Source of the DNA: Bauldia sp.
GTDB taxonomy: Bacteria; Pseudomonadota; Alphaproteobacteria; Rhizobiales; Kaistiaceae
Reading direction: 5' to 3'
NCBI GenBank assembly: GCA_026126065.1
Contig: JAHCJY010000006.1
Span: 221,061 to 285,060 of the forward strand
DNA: 64,000 nucleotides
The translations under genes and the position numbers were made by a program. Numbering within the stretch: the stretch's first letter is position 1; the number at the start of each line of letters is the position of its first letter. Below, one piece after another: positions 51,334 to 60,386 of this stretch. Under the pieces are notes generated by a model. That model worked only from the letters and a program-made list of their open reading frames with translations, did not search any database and had not been told where the DNA came from.

Positions 51334-51531
51334 CGCATGCGCGCAGACGCTGGAGTTGACCGGGATACCTTGCGGTGCCGACGGTCACCGCATCCCCAGC
51401 TGGGGAGCGGGAGAAGAGGCGGAGGACGGCTGACGACGGTTCGCGCGAGCTTCCGGCGAAGCCACCGCGCCCTGAGTGTCGATGGCGGCGGATGGCGTCG
51501 GGGGTGAACGCACTCGATCGACGGATCGGCC

Positions 51532-52134
51532 CTACAGGTATCCCTTGTCCTTGGCGATGGCGAAGGCTTCGGTGCGGTTGCGGGCGTTCAGCTTGAGGAT
51601 GGCCGACGACAGGTAGTTCCGGACCGTTCCTTCCGACAGATGCAGCCTCTCGGAGATGTCGGAGTTGGGCAAGCCCTCGCCAACGAGACGAAGGACGTCC
51701 CTCTCCCGCCCCGTGAGGGGATCGGCGCCTTCCCACGCAGCCACCGCCAGTTCCGGTGCCACCACGCGTTCGCCCCGGTGAACGCGACGCAGGGCGGCCA
51801 CGAGATCGGTGATCGGGGCGTCCTTGAGGACATAGCCCGCAACCTTCGCATCGAGGGCCTGACGCAGATATCCCGGGCGGGCAAAGGTCGTGAAGATCAC
51901 GACGCGGATCCCGGGGTTCTCGTCAGCCAGTCTGCGCGCCACGTCGAGACCGCTGAGGCCGGGCATCTCGATGTCGGTGAGCACCACGTCGGGACGATGC
52001 TTTCGCACTGCCTCGAGAGCCTCTTCGCCGTTGCTCGCTGTGGCGACCACCTCGACGTCGGCTTCGAGCTCGAGGAGCGAAGCGAACGCGCTGAGGACCA
52101 TCTTCTGGTCCTCGGCGAGGACTACGCGGATCAT
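51532..52134 (-). CDS. NarL/FixJ-type response regulator (DesR-like)
   Basis: 200 residues. Receiver domain: AEDQ acidic pocket at the N-terminus, phospho-acceptor D54 in DVVLTDIEMPG, Thr/Lys in VVIFTTFARPG and YVLKDA. LuxR-type HTH: LTGRERDVLRLVGEGLPNSDISERLHLSEGTVRNYLSSAILKL. The ATG at 52134 overlaps the kinase stop. It is the last gene of an ABC-2/two-component operon of the kind common in actinobacteria and Firmicutes, and likely activates that operon when membrane or drug stress is sensed. Confidence 0.88.
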   Translation of the reverse strand: MIRVVLAEDQKMVLSAFASLLELEADVEVVATASNGEEALEAVRKHRPDVVLTDIEMPGLSGLDVARRLADENPGIRVVIFTTFARPGYLRQALDAKVAGYVLKDAPITDLVAALRRVHRGERVVAPELAVAAWEGADPLTGRERDVLRLVGEGLPNSDISERLHLSEGTVRNYLSSAILKLNARNRTEAFAIAKDKGYL

Positions 52135-53234
52135 GGGGCACCCACGGGAATGGTGACGAGAAGACTCGTTCCCGGCCCTGTCGTAAATGCCAGCGTGCCG
52201 CCGGCCGCCACAACCCGCTCGCGCATTCCCCGCAATCCCGAGCCCTCCGGGTCCCTCGACCCGCGGCCGTCGTCGCTCACGAGGAGAGAGACCTCGCGGG
52301 GCCCCCTGTTGAGACTGATCCGACACGACCGGGCCTCCGCGTGGCGCACCACGTTAGTGACCGCCTCCCGGAGGGCAAGGGCGAGAACCGTCTCCACCGA
52401 GGGGGCGAGGTCCAGGCGCCATTCCCCCTCGATGCTCGACTCAACTCCGGCTGCATTCAATGCCGTGGTCGCCTTGTCCAGTTCGTCGGTCAGGACGACC
52501 TGCTGCCAGCCAGCCACGGTTTTTCGCACGCTGGCCAAGGTTTCACGGGCAGTCGCCTCGATGGCTGCCGCTTCTTCGACTGCCCGTCCGGGGTCGGTGC
52601 CGGCGAGCCGCTGTACCAGCTGACTGCGAAGGGCGATGGCGGTGAGCGCCTGGCCGGCGAGGTCATGGAGGTCGCGGGCGATCCGCTCCCGCTCGGTGAC
52701 GGTCGCCAGATACTGCACTCGTGCATTCTCCGCTCGGAGCGAGGTCGTTTCCCGGCTGAGGCCGATGTCCGCCTCGACCGAGAACCCGATCAACCAGATC
52801 AGGGGGAGGGCGGGACCGAAAGCGAGGAAGACAAACGGTGGGGGAATTGGGGACAGGGCCATCGCCGCGACCGTGAGCAGCGTGAGGACACCGAGGCGCC
52901 GGATCAGAGCGCGGCGAGATACGAATCCCGCGAAGAGCGCAGCGGAATAGATCGGAACCACCCCCATCGCGGCGGTTCCCAGCAAGGTGCTGACCACACC
53001 GACCGCCAGCATGACCACCGCCGCGGGGGTGCGAAACGCGCGGTGTCGGATCGCGAACATGTAGATGACCGCACAGGCGATTGTCGTGGCGGCGGCCACG
53101 ACCCAGTCGCCGGCCGTGGAGTCGGGGTTGAAGGCTGGACCGAGGAACAGGAAGAGCAGAAAGCCCAGGTACAGCCATTCGGGAAAGCCGGAGCGGTGCA
53201 CCGACCTCTCCCGAACGGCCGACTCCTGGCTCAT
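52131..53234 (-). CDS. Sensor histidine kinase, HisKA_3 type (DesK-like)
   Basis: 367 residues. There are about five membrane spans in residues 20-155. The dimerisation helix holds the phospho-His H190 in ERERIARDLHDLAGQALTAIAL. The HATPase has the N-box ALREAVTNVVRHAEA, VSDDGRG and GLRGMRERVVAAGG; the F box is degenerate, as in DesK relatives. The ATG at 53234 overlaps the permease stop. It pairs with the response regulator immediately downstream. Confidence 0.88.
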   Translation of the reverse strand: MSQESAVRERSVHRSGFPEWLYLGFLLFLFLGPAFNPDSTAGDWVVAAATTIACAVIYMFAIRHRAFRTPAAVVMLAVGVVSTLLGTAAMGVVPIYSAALFAGFVSRRALIRRLGVLTLLTVAAMALSPIPPPFVFLAFGPALPLIWLIGFSVEADIGLSRETTSLRAENARVQYLATVTERERIARDLHDLAGQALTAIALRSQLVQRLAGTDPGRAVEEAAAIEATARETLASVRKTVAGWQQVVLTDELDKATTALNAAGVESSIEGEWRLDLAPSVETVLALALREAVTNVVRHAEARSCRISLNRGPREVSLLVSDDGRGSRDPEGSGLRGMRERVVAAGGTLAFTTGPGTSLLVTIPVGAP

Positions 53235-53956
53235 GGCCGAGCAGAACGGTAGGTGAGCGCTGCCACCGTCGCGCCCACGACTGCCGTCAGGCCCAGGACG
53301 GCGAGATGCCCCAGCCACGCGCCGCCCTCCACCTGGACCATGGCGAGTTGCGCCAGGTGGTAGGTGGGCATGAACTCGCCGATCGAAACGACCCACTCGG
53401 GCATGATCTCGTGGGGGAACCACAAGCCCGACAGGATGACCATCGGCATGAGGATCGCGTTCAGGATCGCCGCCGAGGCGGTGGTCCCGGCGAGGGCGCC
53501 GACGGCCAGACTAAACAGGGCGAACGGCATGGCGCCGAGCACCAGGACGACGAACACCCGGAGCAGCGTGCCGACGTCGACCGTCATGCCTCCCACGAAA
53601 ACAGCAACGACGGTAATGGCGAGAAGGACAGCTACCGCATAGGGAACGGCAGCGATCACCTTGGCCAGGAGCGTCATCGACAGCGGGATTCCGGAGACCC
53701 TTTTGACGCGGAGCCACCCTCGGTCGCGGGCGTCGGCCAGCCCGATGCCGGGGCTCAGCATCACCACGGCCAGAACGGCAAAGGTGCCGTATGGAGCGAT
53801 GATGCTCGCGTCGGTGGCGCCCTCCGGGCCGAACAGACCAATGAACATCGCGAAGAAGAGAACCGGCATCAGCACCGAGAAGAACAGTGTCGCCGGTTCC
53901 CGCCGCATCGCCAGCAGCTCGTCCCGGACTTCGAGTTTCATCATCTGCCCGGTCAT
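53231..53956 (-). CDS. ABC-2 type exporter permease
   Basis: 241 residues with six spans: FFSVLMPVLFFAMFIGLFG, TFAVLAVVMLSPGIGLADARDRGWLRVKRVSGIP, then AVPYAVAVLLAITVVAVFVGG and ILMPMVILSGLWFPHEIMPEWV. The LSGLWFP loop is typical of drug or lantibiotic exporters in actinobacteria. It overlaps the ATPase and kinase genes by 4 bp each. Confidence 0.85.
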   Translation of the reverse strand: MTGQMMKLEVRDELLAMRREPATLFFSVLMPVLFFAMFIGLFGPEGATDASIIAPYGTFAVLAVVMLSPGIGLADARDRGWLRVKRVSGIPLSMTLLAKVIAAVPYAVAVLLAITVVAVFVGGMTVDVGTLLRVFVVLVLGAMPFALFSLAVGALAGTTASAAILNAILMPMVILSGLWFPHEIMPEWVVSIGEFMPTYHLAQLAMVQVEGGAWLGHLAVLGLTAVVGATVAALTYRSARP

Positions 53957-54852
53957 GCCGCCACCCTTTCTCTGTCAGTGGTGAGTTCGGAAAGCACTTC
54001 GTCAAGGGAAGGCGTCGCCACCTCGAGGTCGCGGAGGTCTCTGTCGAGATCGAGGAGGACTCGGACCACGGGCTCCGCATGGATCGCCGTTATCACCATC
54101 CTGTCGGCCTCGGCTGAGGCGCTGACGACGTCGTCGACCGCCCTGATCGCCTCGACCGGAACACGCGTGCGCGCGGAGATCCGACGCCCCGGCAGGAGCC
54201 GCCTGAGTTCATCCGGGGTGCCTTCTGCCACCACCCTGCCGCCGTCGAGCACGACGACACGATCGGCGACGGCCGCCGCCTCCTCCACAATGTGCGTGGT
54301 GAGGAGGATTCCGGTTCCCCCTCGGCGTCGTTCGGCAAGCGTCAGCCAGAACGCCCGCCGCGCCGACACGTCAAGACCCACCGTGGGCTCGTCGAGAACC
54401 AGGAGCGCCGGATCGCCCACCAGGCCCATCGCCAGCTGGAGCCTTTGCTGCTGGCCACCGGAGAGATCGGACGCACGCCGTTTGCGTACTTCGTCCAAAC
54501 CCATCTCGTCCAAGGCGCGCTGCGCCGTCGCAGGATCGCCGCCCGCCCGGGCGGCGGCTCCTTCCACGACCTCGGCGACCGTCAGGGTCCGGGGGAACCC
54601 GACATCCTGCTGCACGACCCCGAGGCGCCGTCGCACGATCGCCTTGGCCGGGTCGCCGCCCGCCACGGTCACCGTGCCGGACGTAGGCTTGATCAATCCA
54701 ACGATCGATCGAACCAGTGTGGTCTTGCCAGCTCCGTTGGGGCCGAGCAGGGCCACGAACTCGCCCTCCTGGATCGACAGGCTGACCCCAGCCAGAGCTT
54801 CAACAGCGCCGTATCTGTGCCTGAGATTATTGACCGCGAGTACTGATGACAT
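53953..54852 (-). CDS. ABC exporter ATPase (CcmA/DrrA type)
   Basis: 299 residues. Walker A LLGPNGAGKTT, Q-loop GVVQQDVGFPRTLTV, signature LSGGQQQRLQLA, Walker B LLVLDEPTVGLD, switch H in TTHIVEEA; a C-terminal regulatory tail of about 85 residues is present. It is the first gene of the four-gene minus-strand operon; its upstream region has a 14-bp inverted repeat. With the permease it forms an efflux pump for an unknown small molecule or lipid. Confidence 0.88.
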   Translation of the reverse strand: MSSVLAVNNLRHRYGAVEALAGVSLSIQEGEFVALLGPNGAGKTTLVRSIVGLIKPTSGTVTVAGGDPAKAIVRRRLGVVQQDVGFPRTLTVAEVVEGAAARAGGDPATAQRALDEMGLDEVRKRRASDLSGGQQQRLQLAMGLVGDPALLVLDEPTVGLDVSARRAFWLTLAERRRGGTGILLTTHIVEEAAAVADRVVVLDGGRVVAEGTPDELRRLLPGRRISARTRVPVEAIRAVDDVVSASAEADRMVITAIHAEPVVRVLLDLDRDLRDLEVATPSLDEVLSELTTDRERVAA

Positions 54853-54927
54853 GGCGTCTTCTCCTTTCCGCTCCGAGAATGCGGAAAAGAGGGCTCAGGC
54901 GGCAGTGCCCCAAGGCAGGAATTGGAG

Positions 54928-54941
54928 ATGACAGATGTCAT
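54928..54941. promoter_or_regulatory. Inverted repeat, candidate binding site of the linked response regulator
   Basis: ATGACA-GA-TGTCAT is a perfect 6-bp inverted repeat 76 bp upstream of the ABC/two-component operon start. DesR/LiaR-type regulators bind dyads of this kind. The remainder of 54853-55286 (434 bp) shows no gene or other structure I can support. Confidence 0.4.
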
Positions 54942-55286
54942 GGTCAAACGCTTTGCACCCAGCCCTCGCTGAGCGGTTCCGAGCCGGCGTGTTGGTGTCG
55001 CCGGCCTGCAGCCAGTCGTTGCGCAGGTGGCGGGCCAACGGCCACGAATTGGCATCGGGCGGCGATGGGCCTGGAGGAGATATATCCTCGCCGGCAACTC
55101 GAGCCATCGGTACTTTTCGGCGTGCTAAGTCCCGGAGATAACGGGTGAATACGCACCAGGCCGCTGCCACGGCATTGCTTTTGCGCGCCGAGGCAAGTAG
55201 CAGTTGCGGACCCGCTCCGCGGTCAAGACGTGCTACCCTTCTGGATCAGCAAGGTAAAACGCTGCGTTGTCGGCGTCGGAGGTTCG

Positions 55287-56246
55287 ATGACTGCTGCAAT
55301 CGCTGAGAGCCGGCCGGCGCCCCTCGGCGACGGCCCGGCGATTGTCGTCCGCGACCTTCGCATGCGCTATGGCACAACCGACGTGCTGCACGGGGTCGAG
55401 TTCACCGCGCGGCGCGGGGAGGTCCTGGCGCTGCTCGGACCCAACGGCGCTGGCAAGACCACGACGATCGAGATCCTGGAGGGGTTCCGCATCCGGTCGG
55501 CGGGTGAAGTGAGCGTGCTGGGTACGGACCCGGCCCACGGCGACGAACGCTGGCGCGCCCGGATGGGCATCGTGCTTCAGTCCTGGCGCGATCACGGCAA
55601 GTGGCGTGTCCGCGACCTGCTGCACCATCTTGGCCAGTACTATGTGCCGTACTCGACACCGGAGCGAACGCGGCCGGCCGACACCGATGCGCTGGTCGCC
55701 GCCGTGGGTCTCGGCGAGCAGGCGGACAAGAAGATTTCGACGCTTTCCGGTGGGCAACGCCGCCGTCTCGACGTCGCCATCGGCATCGTCGGCCGCCCGG
55801 AACTTCTGTTCCTCGACGAGCCAACCGCGGGTTTCGATCCTCAGGCCCGGCGCGAGTTCCATGCCCTGATCCTCGATCTGGCGAAGACTGAGGAAACGAC
55901 GATCGTTCTCACCACGCACGACCTCGGTGAGGCCGAGAAGCTCGCCGACCGGATCCTCATGCTTGCGGGCGGACGGATCGTCGCCGACGGCACCGCCGAC
56001 GAGCTCGCCAGGCAGGTGTCCGCGCGGGCGGAAGTACGGTGGAGCCGCAACGGCCAGCATTTCGTCGAAAGTGTCGAAGACCCCACCGGCTTCGTCCGCC
56101 ACCTCTTCGCCGAGCACGGCGAGGCGATCGGCGATCTCGAGGTCCGTCGCGCCAGCCTCGAGGACACCTACATGGCCATGGTCGTCAGTCACGAGGCCAC
56201 GGGGCCTGACGCTGCCGTCGCCGGATGGACCGGAGCCGTCCAATGA
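55287..56246 (+). CDS. ABC exporter ATPase, second ABC-2 system
   Basis: 319 residues. Walker A LLGPNGAGKTTTIEILEGF, Q-loop IVLQSWRDHGKW, signature LSGGQRRRLDVA, Walker B LLFLDEPTAGFD, switch H in TTHDLGEA. The C-terminal tail ends near residue 319. ATG 55287 has GGAGG 5 bases upstream. It pairs with the overlapping permease gene (ATGA) as an efflux pump for an unknown molecule. It is divergent from the other ABC-2 system. Confidence 0.88.
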   Translation: MTAAIAESRPAPLGDGPAIVVRDLRMRYGTTDVLHGVEFTARRGEVLALLGPNGAGKTTTIEILEGFRIRSAGEVSVLGTDPAHGDERWRARMGIVLQSWRDHGKWRVRDLLHHLGQYYVPYSTPERTRPADTDALVAAVGLGEQADKKISTLSGGQRRRLDVAIGIVGRPELLFLDEPTAGFDPQARREFHALILDLAKTEETTIVLTTHDLGEAEKLADRILMLAGGRIVADGTADELARQVSARAEVRWSRNGQHFVESVEDPTGFVRHLFAEHGEAIGDLEVRRASLEDTYMAMVVSHEATGPDAAVAGWTGAVQ

Positions 56247-57097
56247 ATCCCGTCCGTCACGCAGCCCGACTCGGCCTCAGGCGTGGGCTCGCCGAATTCC
56301 GCCAGTCCATGACGTCGGCGGAGGACATCGGCTTCCAGATCTTCTTCGCGGTAGCCTTCCTCGCCGTCGTCTTCTTCCAGCGCGGTTCGACCATCGAGGG
56401 TACCGACATGTCGGTGGCGATGGCGACGCTGCCCAGTCTCGTCGGCCTGCAAATCGCGTTCGGTGGCATTATGGGTGCGGCCGGCGTGCTGACGATCGAC
56501 CGCGGTGACGGGACGCTCCTGCGCGCCAAGGCGATCCCCAACGGCATGCTGGGCTATTTCGTGTCGCGTATCACGAGCGCGGCGCTCGGAACGCTGATGA
56601 GCATGCTGATAATCTTCCTGCCGGGCCTGCTGCTCGTGCCCGAGCTTGCCGCGGTCAGCCTCTGGAACTGGCTCTATCTGCTCCTTATCGCCGCGTTCGG
56701 GCTGCTCGCCACGTTGCCGGCAGGCGCCATCATCGGCTCGATGACCAAGAGCCCCAACGGACTCTTCCTCTACGTGATGCTCCCCGTAATGCTGGTCACC
56801 GGCATTTCCGGCATCTTCTATCCGATCACGGCGCTGCCGGAATGGGTTCAGTGGCTGGCGCAGGTCTTCCCGGTCTACTGGCTCGGCCACGCCGTGCGTT
56901 GGGTCTTCCTGGCGGACACCGGCGCTGCGGCGGAAGTTGCCGGCGTGTGGCGGCTGCATTGGGCGGCCATCGTGCTCGGCGCCTGGTCGATCGCTGGCCT
57001 GGCCATCGCCCCGGGGGTCCTTCGCCGGATGGCACGCCGTGAGTCAGGCTCGGTCGTCGCCGAGCGCCGGCGCGAAGCGATGCAACGCATGGCCTGA
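56243..57097 (+). CDS. ABC-2 type exporter permease, second system
   Basis: 284 residues with six spans, among them IGFQIFFAVAFLAVVFFQ, MLIIFLPGLLLVPEL and LLATLPAGAIIGSM, and the loop MLVTGISGIFYPITALPEWVQWL that is typical of drug-export ABC-2 permeases. The ATG at 56243 overlaps the ATPase stop. The cytoplasmic C-terminus is basic (RRMARRESGSVVAERRREAM). Confidence 0.85.
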   Translation: MNPVRHAARLGLRRGLAEFRQSMTSAEDIGFQIFFAVAFLAVVFFQRGSTIEGTDMSVAMATLPSLVGLQIAFGGIMGAAGVLTIDRGDGTLLRAKAIPNGMLGYFVSRITSAALGTLMSMLIIFLPGLLLVPELAAVSLWNWLYLLLIAAFGLLATLPAGAIIGSMTKSPNGLFLYVMLPVMLVTGISGIFYPITALPEWVQWLAQVFPVYWLGHAVRWVFLADTGAAAEVAGVWRLHWAAIVLGAWSIAGLAIAPGVLRRMARRESGSVVAERRREAMQRMA

Positions 57098-57381
57098 CGC
57101 CCCGGCGGCCATCGCGTGGCGCCGACCGCCGGTGCCCTCGCGGTGTTGGCGAGACGGGCCGCGTGATCACTCGACGAGGGTAATGGCATCGGACGGCGGA
57201 GAAGCGCCGGGATCCCGATGCCCGGGTGCGCAACGAGCGGCGTCAGCGGACAGCCAGCGAATGCCACCGGCCCGAAAGGCCCCAAAGCTGGCGCCCAGCC
57301 CCACCCGTCGGCGCGGCGCGGGGTGGTCGGCACCGCCCGCAGCGCCTATGTCATCAGGGTACCCCCAGCGAAAGGAAGATC

Positions 57382-58503
57382 ATGCTGTATGTCGACGTCC
57401 CCACCTTGCCCGAGATAAAGGCCCTTGTGTCCGCGCGCGCTGACGCCTGCGTTTCCATCTACGTGCCGACCACGCCGCAGACCCAGCACGTGGGCGCAAG
57501 CCGCATTGCCTTTGGCAACCAGACGAGGATGGCGCTCCAGCAGCTGGAGCAGGCGGGGTTCGACAAGCGGCGCGCGGCAGCTCTTGCCGCGGCACTCGAC
57601 GCGCTTGGCGAGGACGACGATTTCTGGCGGGTGCAGGCAAACAGCGTGGCCGTTCTTGCCACACCGGACAGCCTGCGGACCTTTCGGCTGGCAACGGCCG
57701 TGCCGGCCCTGACGGAGGTTTCCGATCGCTTCCACATCAAGCCGCTGCTTCGGGCTGTCGCCTTCCCGCAAACGGCCTATGTCCTGGCCCTCTCGGAGAA
57801 TGCCGTTCGCCTCGTCGAAGTGTCCGCCGACCTGCCCGCGGAGCCGGTCAGGGTGCCGGATCTGCCCCGTAGCGCCGCGGACGCTGTCGGACGGGCATCG
57901 GTCAACAATCTCACGCAGAACACCCGCATCGCGAACGCGGAAGGTCAGACGGTCCTGCTTCGGCAATATGCGAGGCAGGTCGATGCCGCATTGCGGCCGG
58001 TCCTGGCTGGTCGGGACTCCCCGCTGATTCTGGCCGCGGCTGAGCCGCTCGGTCCCATCTTTCGCGGCGTGAACACCTATCCCGCGCTTCTTCCCGACGG
58101 CATTGCGGGCAGCCCCGACAGGACGAGCGACAGCGATCTGGCCGGCAGCGCACGCCAGGTTCTCGACCGCCACTACGCCGCGGAGGTGGCTTCTGCGCGG
58201 ACATTGTTCGAGGAGCGTTTCGGACAGCGCCGCGCGACGACTGATGTTGGCGAAGCTGCCCGCGCCGCGACGCATGGTGCCGTCGAACTTCTCCTCGTCG
58301 ATATGGACAGCGTGTTGCCTGGCACGGTCGACGACGACACGGGCGCCGTCACCTTCGCCTCCGAGGCGAGCGCCAGAACCTACGGCGTTGTCGACGAGAT
58401 CGCAGGACGGGCGATCCTGACCGGAGCCAAGGTGCTTGCCGTGCGACAGGGCGACATACCGGACGGCGCGCCCGTGGCGGCGACCCTTCGCTACGCACAG
58501 TGA
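57382..58503 (+). CDS. Bacterial archaeo-eukaryotic release-factor-like protein (baeRF family)
   Basis: 373 residues. The N-terminal domain has DACVSIYVPTTP and VLATPDSLRTFRLATAVP. The middle RNase-E/RNase-H-like domain starts at RAVAFPQTAYVLALSENAVRLVEVSADLPAEPVRVPDLP, which is diagnostic of the baeRF group (probably family 11). The C-terminal L7Ae-like domain is AARAATHGAVELLLVDMDSVLPG, ending in GAKVLAVRQGDIPDGAPVAATLRY. Comparative genomics suggests a role in ribosome hibernation or rescue; no biochemical function is settled. The ATG at 57382 has AAAGGAAG upstream. The 284-bp gap before it has no gene. Confidence 0.8.
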   Translation: MLYVDVPTLPEIKALVSARADACVSIYVPTTPQTQHVGASRIAFGNQTRMALQQLEQAGFDKRRAAALAAALDALGEDDDFWRVQANSVAVLATPDSLRTFRLATAVPALTEVSDRFHIKPLLRAVAFPQTAYVLALSENAVRLVEVSADLPAEPVRVPDLPRSAADAVGRASVNNLTQNTRIANAEGQTVLLRQYARQVDAALRPVLAGRDSPLILAAAEPLGPIFRGVNTYPALLPDGIAGSPDRTSDSDLAGSARQVLDRHYAAEVASARTLFEERFGQRRATTDVGEAARAATHGAVELLLVDMDSVLPGTVDDDTGAVTFASEASARTYGVVDEIAGRAILTGAKVLAVRQGDIPDGAPVAATLRYAQ

Positions 58504-58637
58504 CGGCCCGCGAATCATGCGCCGCAGCGACGTATGGCGGTAGTTCGCCGTCGATGCCGCGACGCTCATGACCGGCGGTGACAGCCGACGCGGTCAGGTT
58601 GAGAGCCGAAAGAGAACGTCGCGGGCGGGGGTTCGGG

Positions 58638-58671
58638 AAGGGAGAGCGACTGAGATCCAGCATTCTCCGCC
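58638..58671. repeat. Intergenic repeat, copy A (core only)
   Basis: The core AGGGAGAGCGACTGAGATCC followed by AGCATTCTCCGCC matches cores at 61237-61269 and 63332-63372 almost base for base, in the same orientation. Sequence further upstream resembles the other copies only loosely. The whole gap 58504-58906 has no gene that I can support. Confidence 0.75.
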
Positions 58672-58906
58672 CCGGGGGCGCCTGTTCAGGCTCATGGGGC
58701 TGGGCCGGGGACGGTTGTTCTCGCGCCTTGGCAACTTCAGGCCCCGCACATTCTACGCTGGCAACAGCCTCTCGGTTGAGTGACTATGGAGTTCATCAGT
58801 TTGCTGGCCGTCGCCTGCTGATCGGCGCAAGTATCGCCAGCAGACACAGTGACAAATATTGCCCGCCACGCCGTCCCCGGGACAGGAACCCGCAAGGCCT
58901 CAACTC

Positions 58907-59521
58907 ATGGTTCGTCGGCCCTCGAGCAGCAACGCCACCGACGGTCCCGTGCTCAGGAGCGGGACCCTCGGGCTCGTGCTCCATGACGCTGGCGTAGAGT
59001 TGTCGGCAACCGAGCGCCGCGGGCGACGCCGAATTCCCTTCGACGAGCTCACCCGTGTCCGGGTAGGGCTCGAGCCGCTCGGCGGCGGCGGGGGTGGCCA
59101 AATGGTGATGAGATGGCGCCATCGCTGCATTCTCTGGGTCAAGGGCGAGAAGACGGCTCTTCGTCTGACTGCCAATCCGGGTGATCCCGACTACGAGGGT
59201 TTCATCGTCCCCGCTGTCGAGACGTTGCTGAGGCGCGGCGTTCGCGTTCAACAGGGTGTCGGCTACTTCACGCCGCTGGTCCTGGTTGTCCTGCTGGCGT
59301 CTATCCTCGCACTCCTGATCCCGGCGTTCGTAGCGGGAGACCCCAGTCTGCGTCTCGCGGTGGCCCTTGTCGGCCTCGGCGTCATGGCGGTTGTTTCCGT
59401 GATCCTCGCCTGGGTCACGCTCACGCACCTGCCGCGACGGATCGAAACATCGGCGCCCATTTCACGTCTGGTCGAGCGCGGACGTCGCATCTCCGCGCGC
59501 AGGCGGCGAAAAGGGAGCTGA
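58907..59521 (+). CDS. Small membrane protein of unknown function
   Basis: 204 residues. An N-terminal soluble domain of about 110 residues (GTLGLVLHDAGVELSATERRGRRRIPFDELTRVRVG) with the look of a bacterial PH-like fold precedes two membrane spans, TPLVLVVLLASILALLIPAFV and LAVALVGLGVMAVVSVILAWV, and a basic tail. Start: ATG 58907, with AAGG 9 bases upstream. I do not recognise the family; the PH-like guess rests only on the strand pattern. Confidence 0.65.
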   Translation: MVRRPSSSNATDGPVLRSGTLGLVLHDAGVELSATERRGRRRIPFDELTRVRVGLEPLGGGGGGQMVMRWRHRCILWVKGEKTALRLTANPGDPDYEGFIVPAVETLLRRGVRVQQGVGYFTPLVLVVLLASILALLIPAFVAGDPSLRLAVALVGLGVMAVVSVILAWVTLTHLPRRIETSAPISRLVERGRRISARRRRKGS

Positions 59522-59633
59522 TCGGCGGAGCGTCCGCGGCCCGGATGGACGTGCATGGTTCCGCAGGGAACGGGCGGGGACGCCCCTCGGCAGCATCGGC
59601 TGCCGACCGCTTCGTCAAGGAAGGGAGATGGGA

Positions 59634-59999
59634 ATGAGGCGTGTCATTCTGGCGGGACTAGCCAGCGTCGCGGCAACGGCGGGGCTCTCCGCAACGGTCT
59701 TCGACGGACGCTGGGCGCTCCTTGACATGCCCTGCGCCGACGAGACGGCGATACTGGCGATCAACACCATAAGGGGCGACCTGCTGTTCGCGGAGACGCG
59801 GTGCATCCTCGTCATGGACGAGGCAATCGGCGACTACGGCCTGGCGTGGAATGTGGAGTTGATCTGCTCGGGCGAGGGTGAGTCCTGGGTACGCAATCTG
59901 CTCCTGGCGGTCGTTCAGCCGCCGGGCGGAGGGCCGGATTTGCTCGTCGAGGTCGACTATGAAGACGGCTTCGTCGTCGGCCGGGCGCGCTGCGGATGA
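59634..59999 (+). CDS. Small exported protein of unknown function
   Basis: 121 residues from ATG 59634, which has GGGAG 6 bases upstream; ATG 59628 is an alternative. An N-terminal signal or anchor is present (RRVILAGLASVAATAGLSATVF). The mature part has four cysteines (DMPCADE, ETRCILV, ELICSGE, RARCG) that could form two disulfides, and is acidic. No recognised domain. Confidence 0.65.
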   Translation: MRRVILAGLASVAATAGLSATVFDGRWALLDMPCADETAILAINTIRGDLLFAETRCILVMDEAIGDYGLAWNVELICSGEGESWVRNLLLAVVQPPGGGPDLLVEVDYEDGFVVGRARCG

Positions 60000-60386
60000 G
60001 CCGCCGGGCTTGAGCCGCGGGGCCATTTGAGCCGCGGCGCGCCTGCGACGCGAGATTCCCTCGTATCCGCTCCGGTCCGTACCAGGAGCTGCGCAATCGA
60101 GCCAATCGCCGCCCTTTGCGAGGTATGATCACGAATGGTCCTCCATCACCATCCGAACAGCGCGTTCCCGTAGTTTGGGCGAATACCTTCGTCCTTTCTG
60201 CCTGTCCGTCGCTCCTTCCTCTCAGAGTTGGAGCCTCCGACAGACCCCGGGGCGGTTCACTCCTCTCCACAGCGTCGGCGTGGCTGAGAGAGGAGGTGGA
60301 GAACTCTGGCTCTTGTACAGTCGGTTCGCTGTGGCGATCCTTCGGACGGGCGCCCGCGCCACCAGATCAGAGAACCAGAGGGGAAA
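60000..60386. other. Intergenic region without recognisable gene
   Basis: No protein-like frame and no strong hairpin. GAGGGGAAA just before 60387 is the Shine-Dalgarno of the next gene. Confidence 0.45.
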
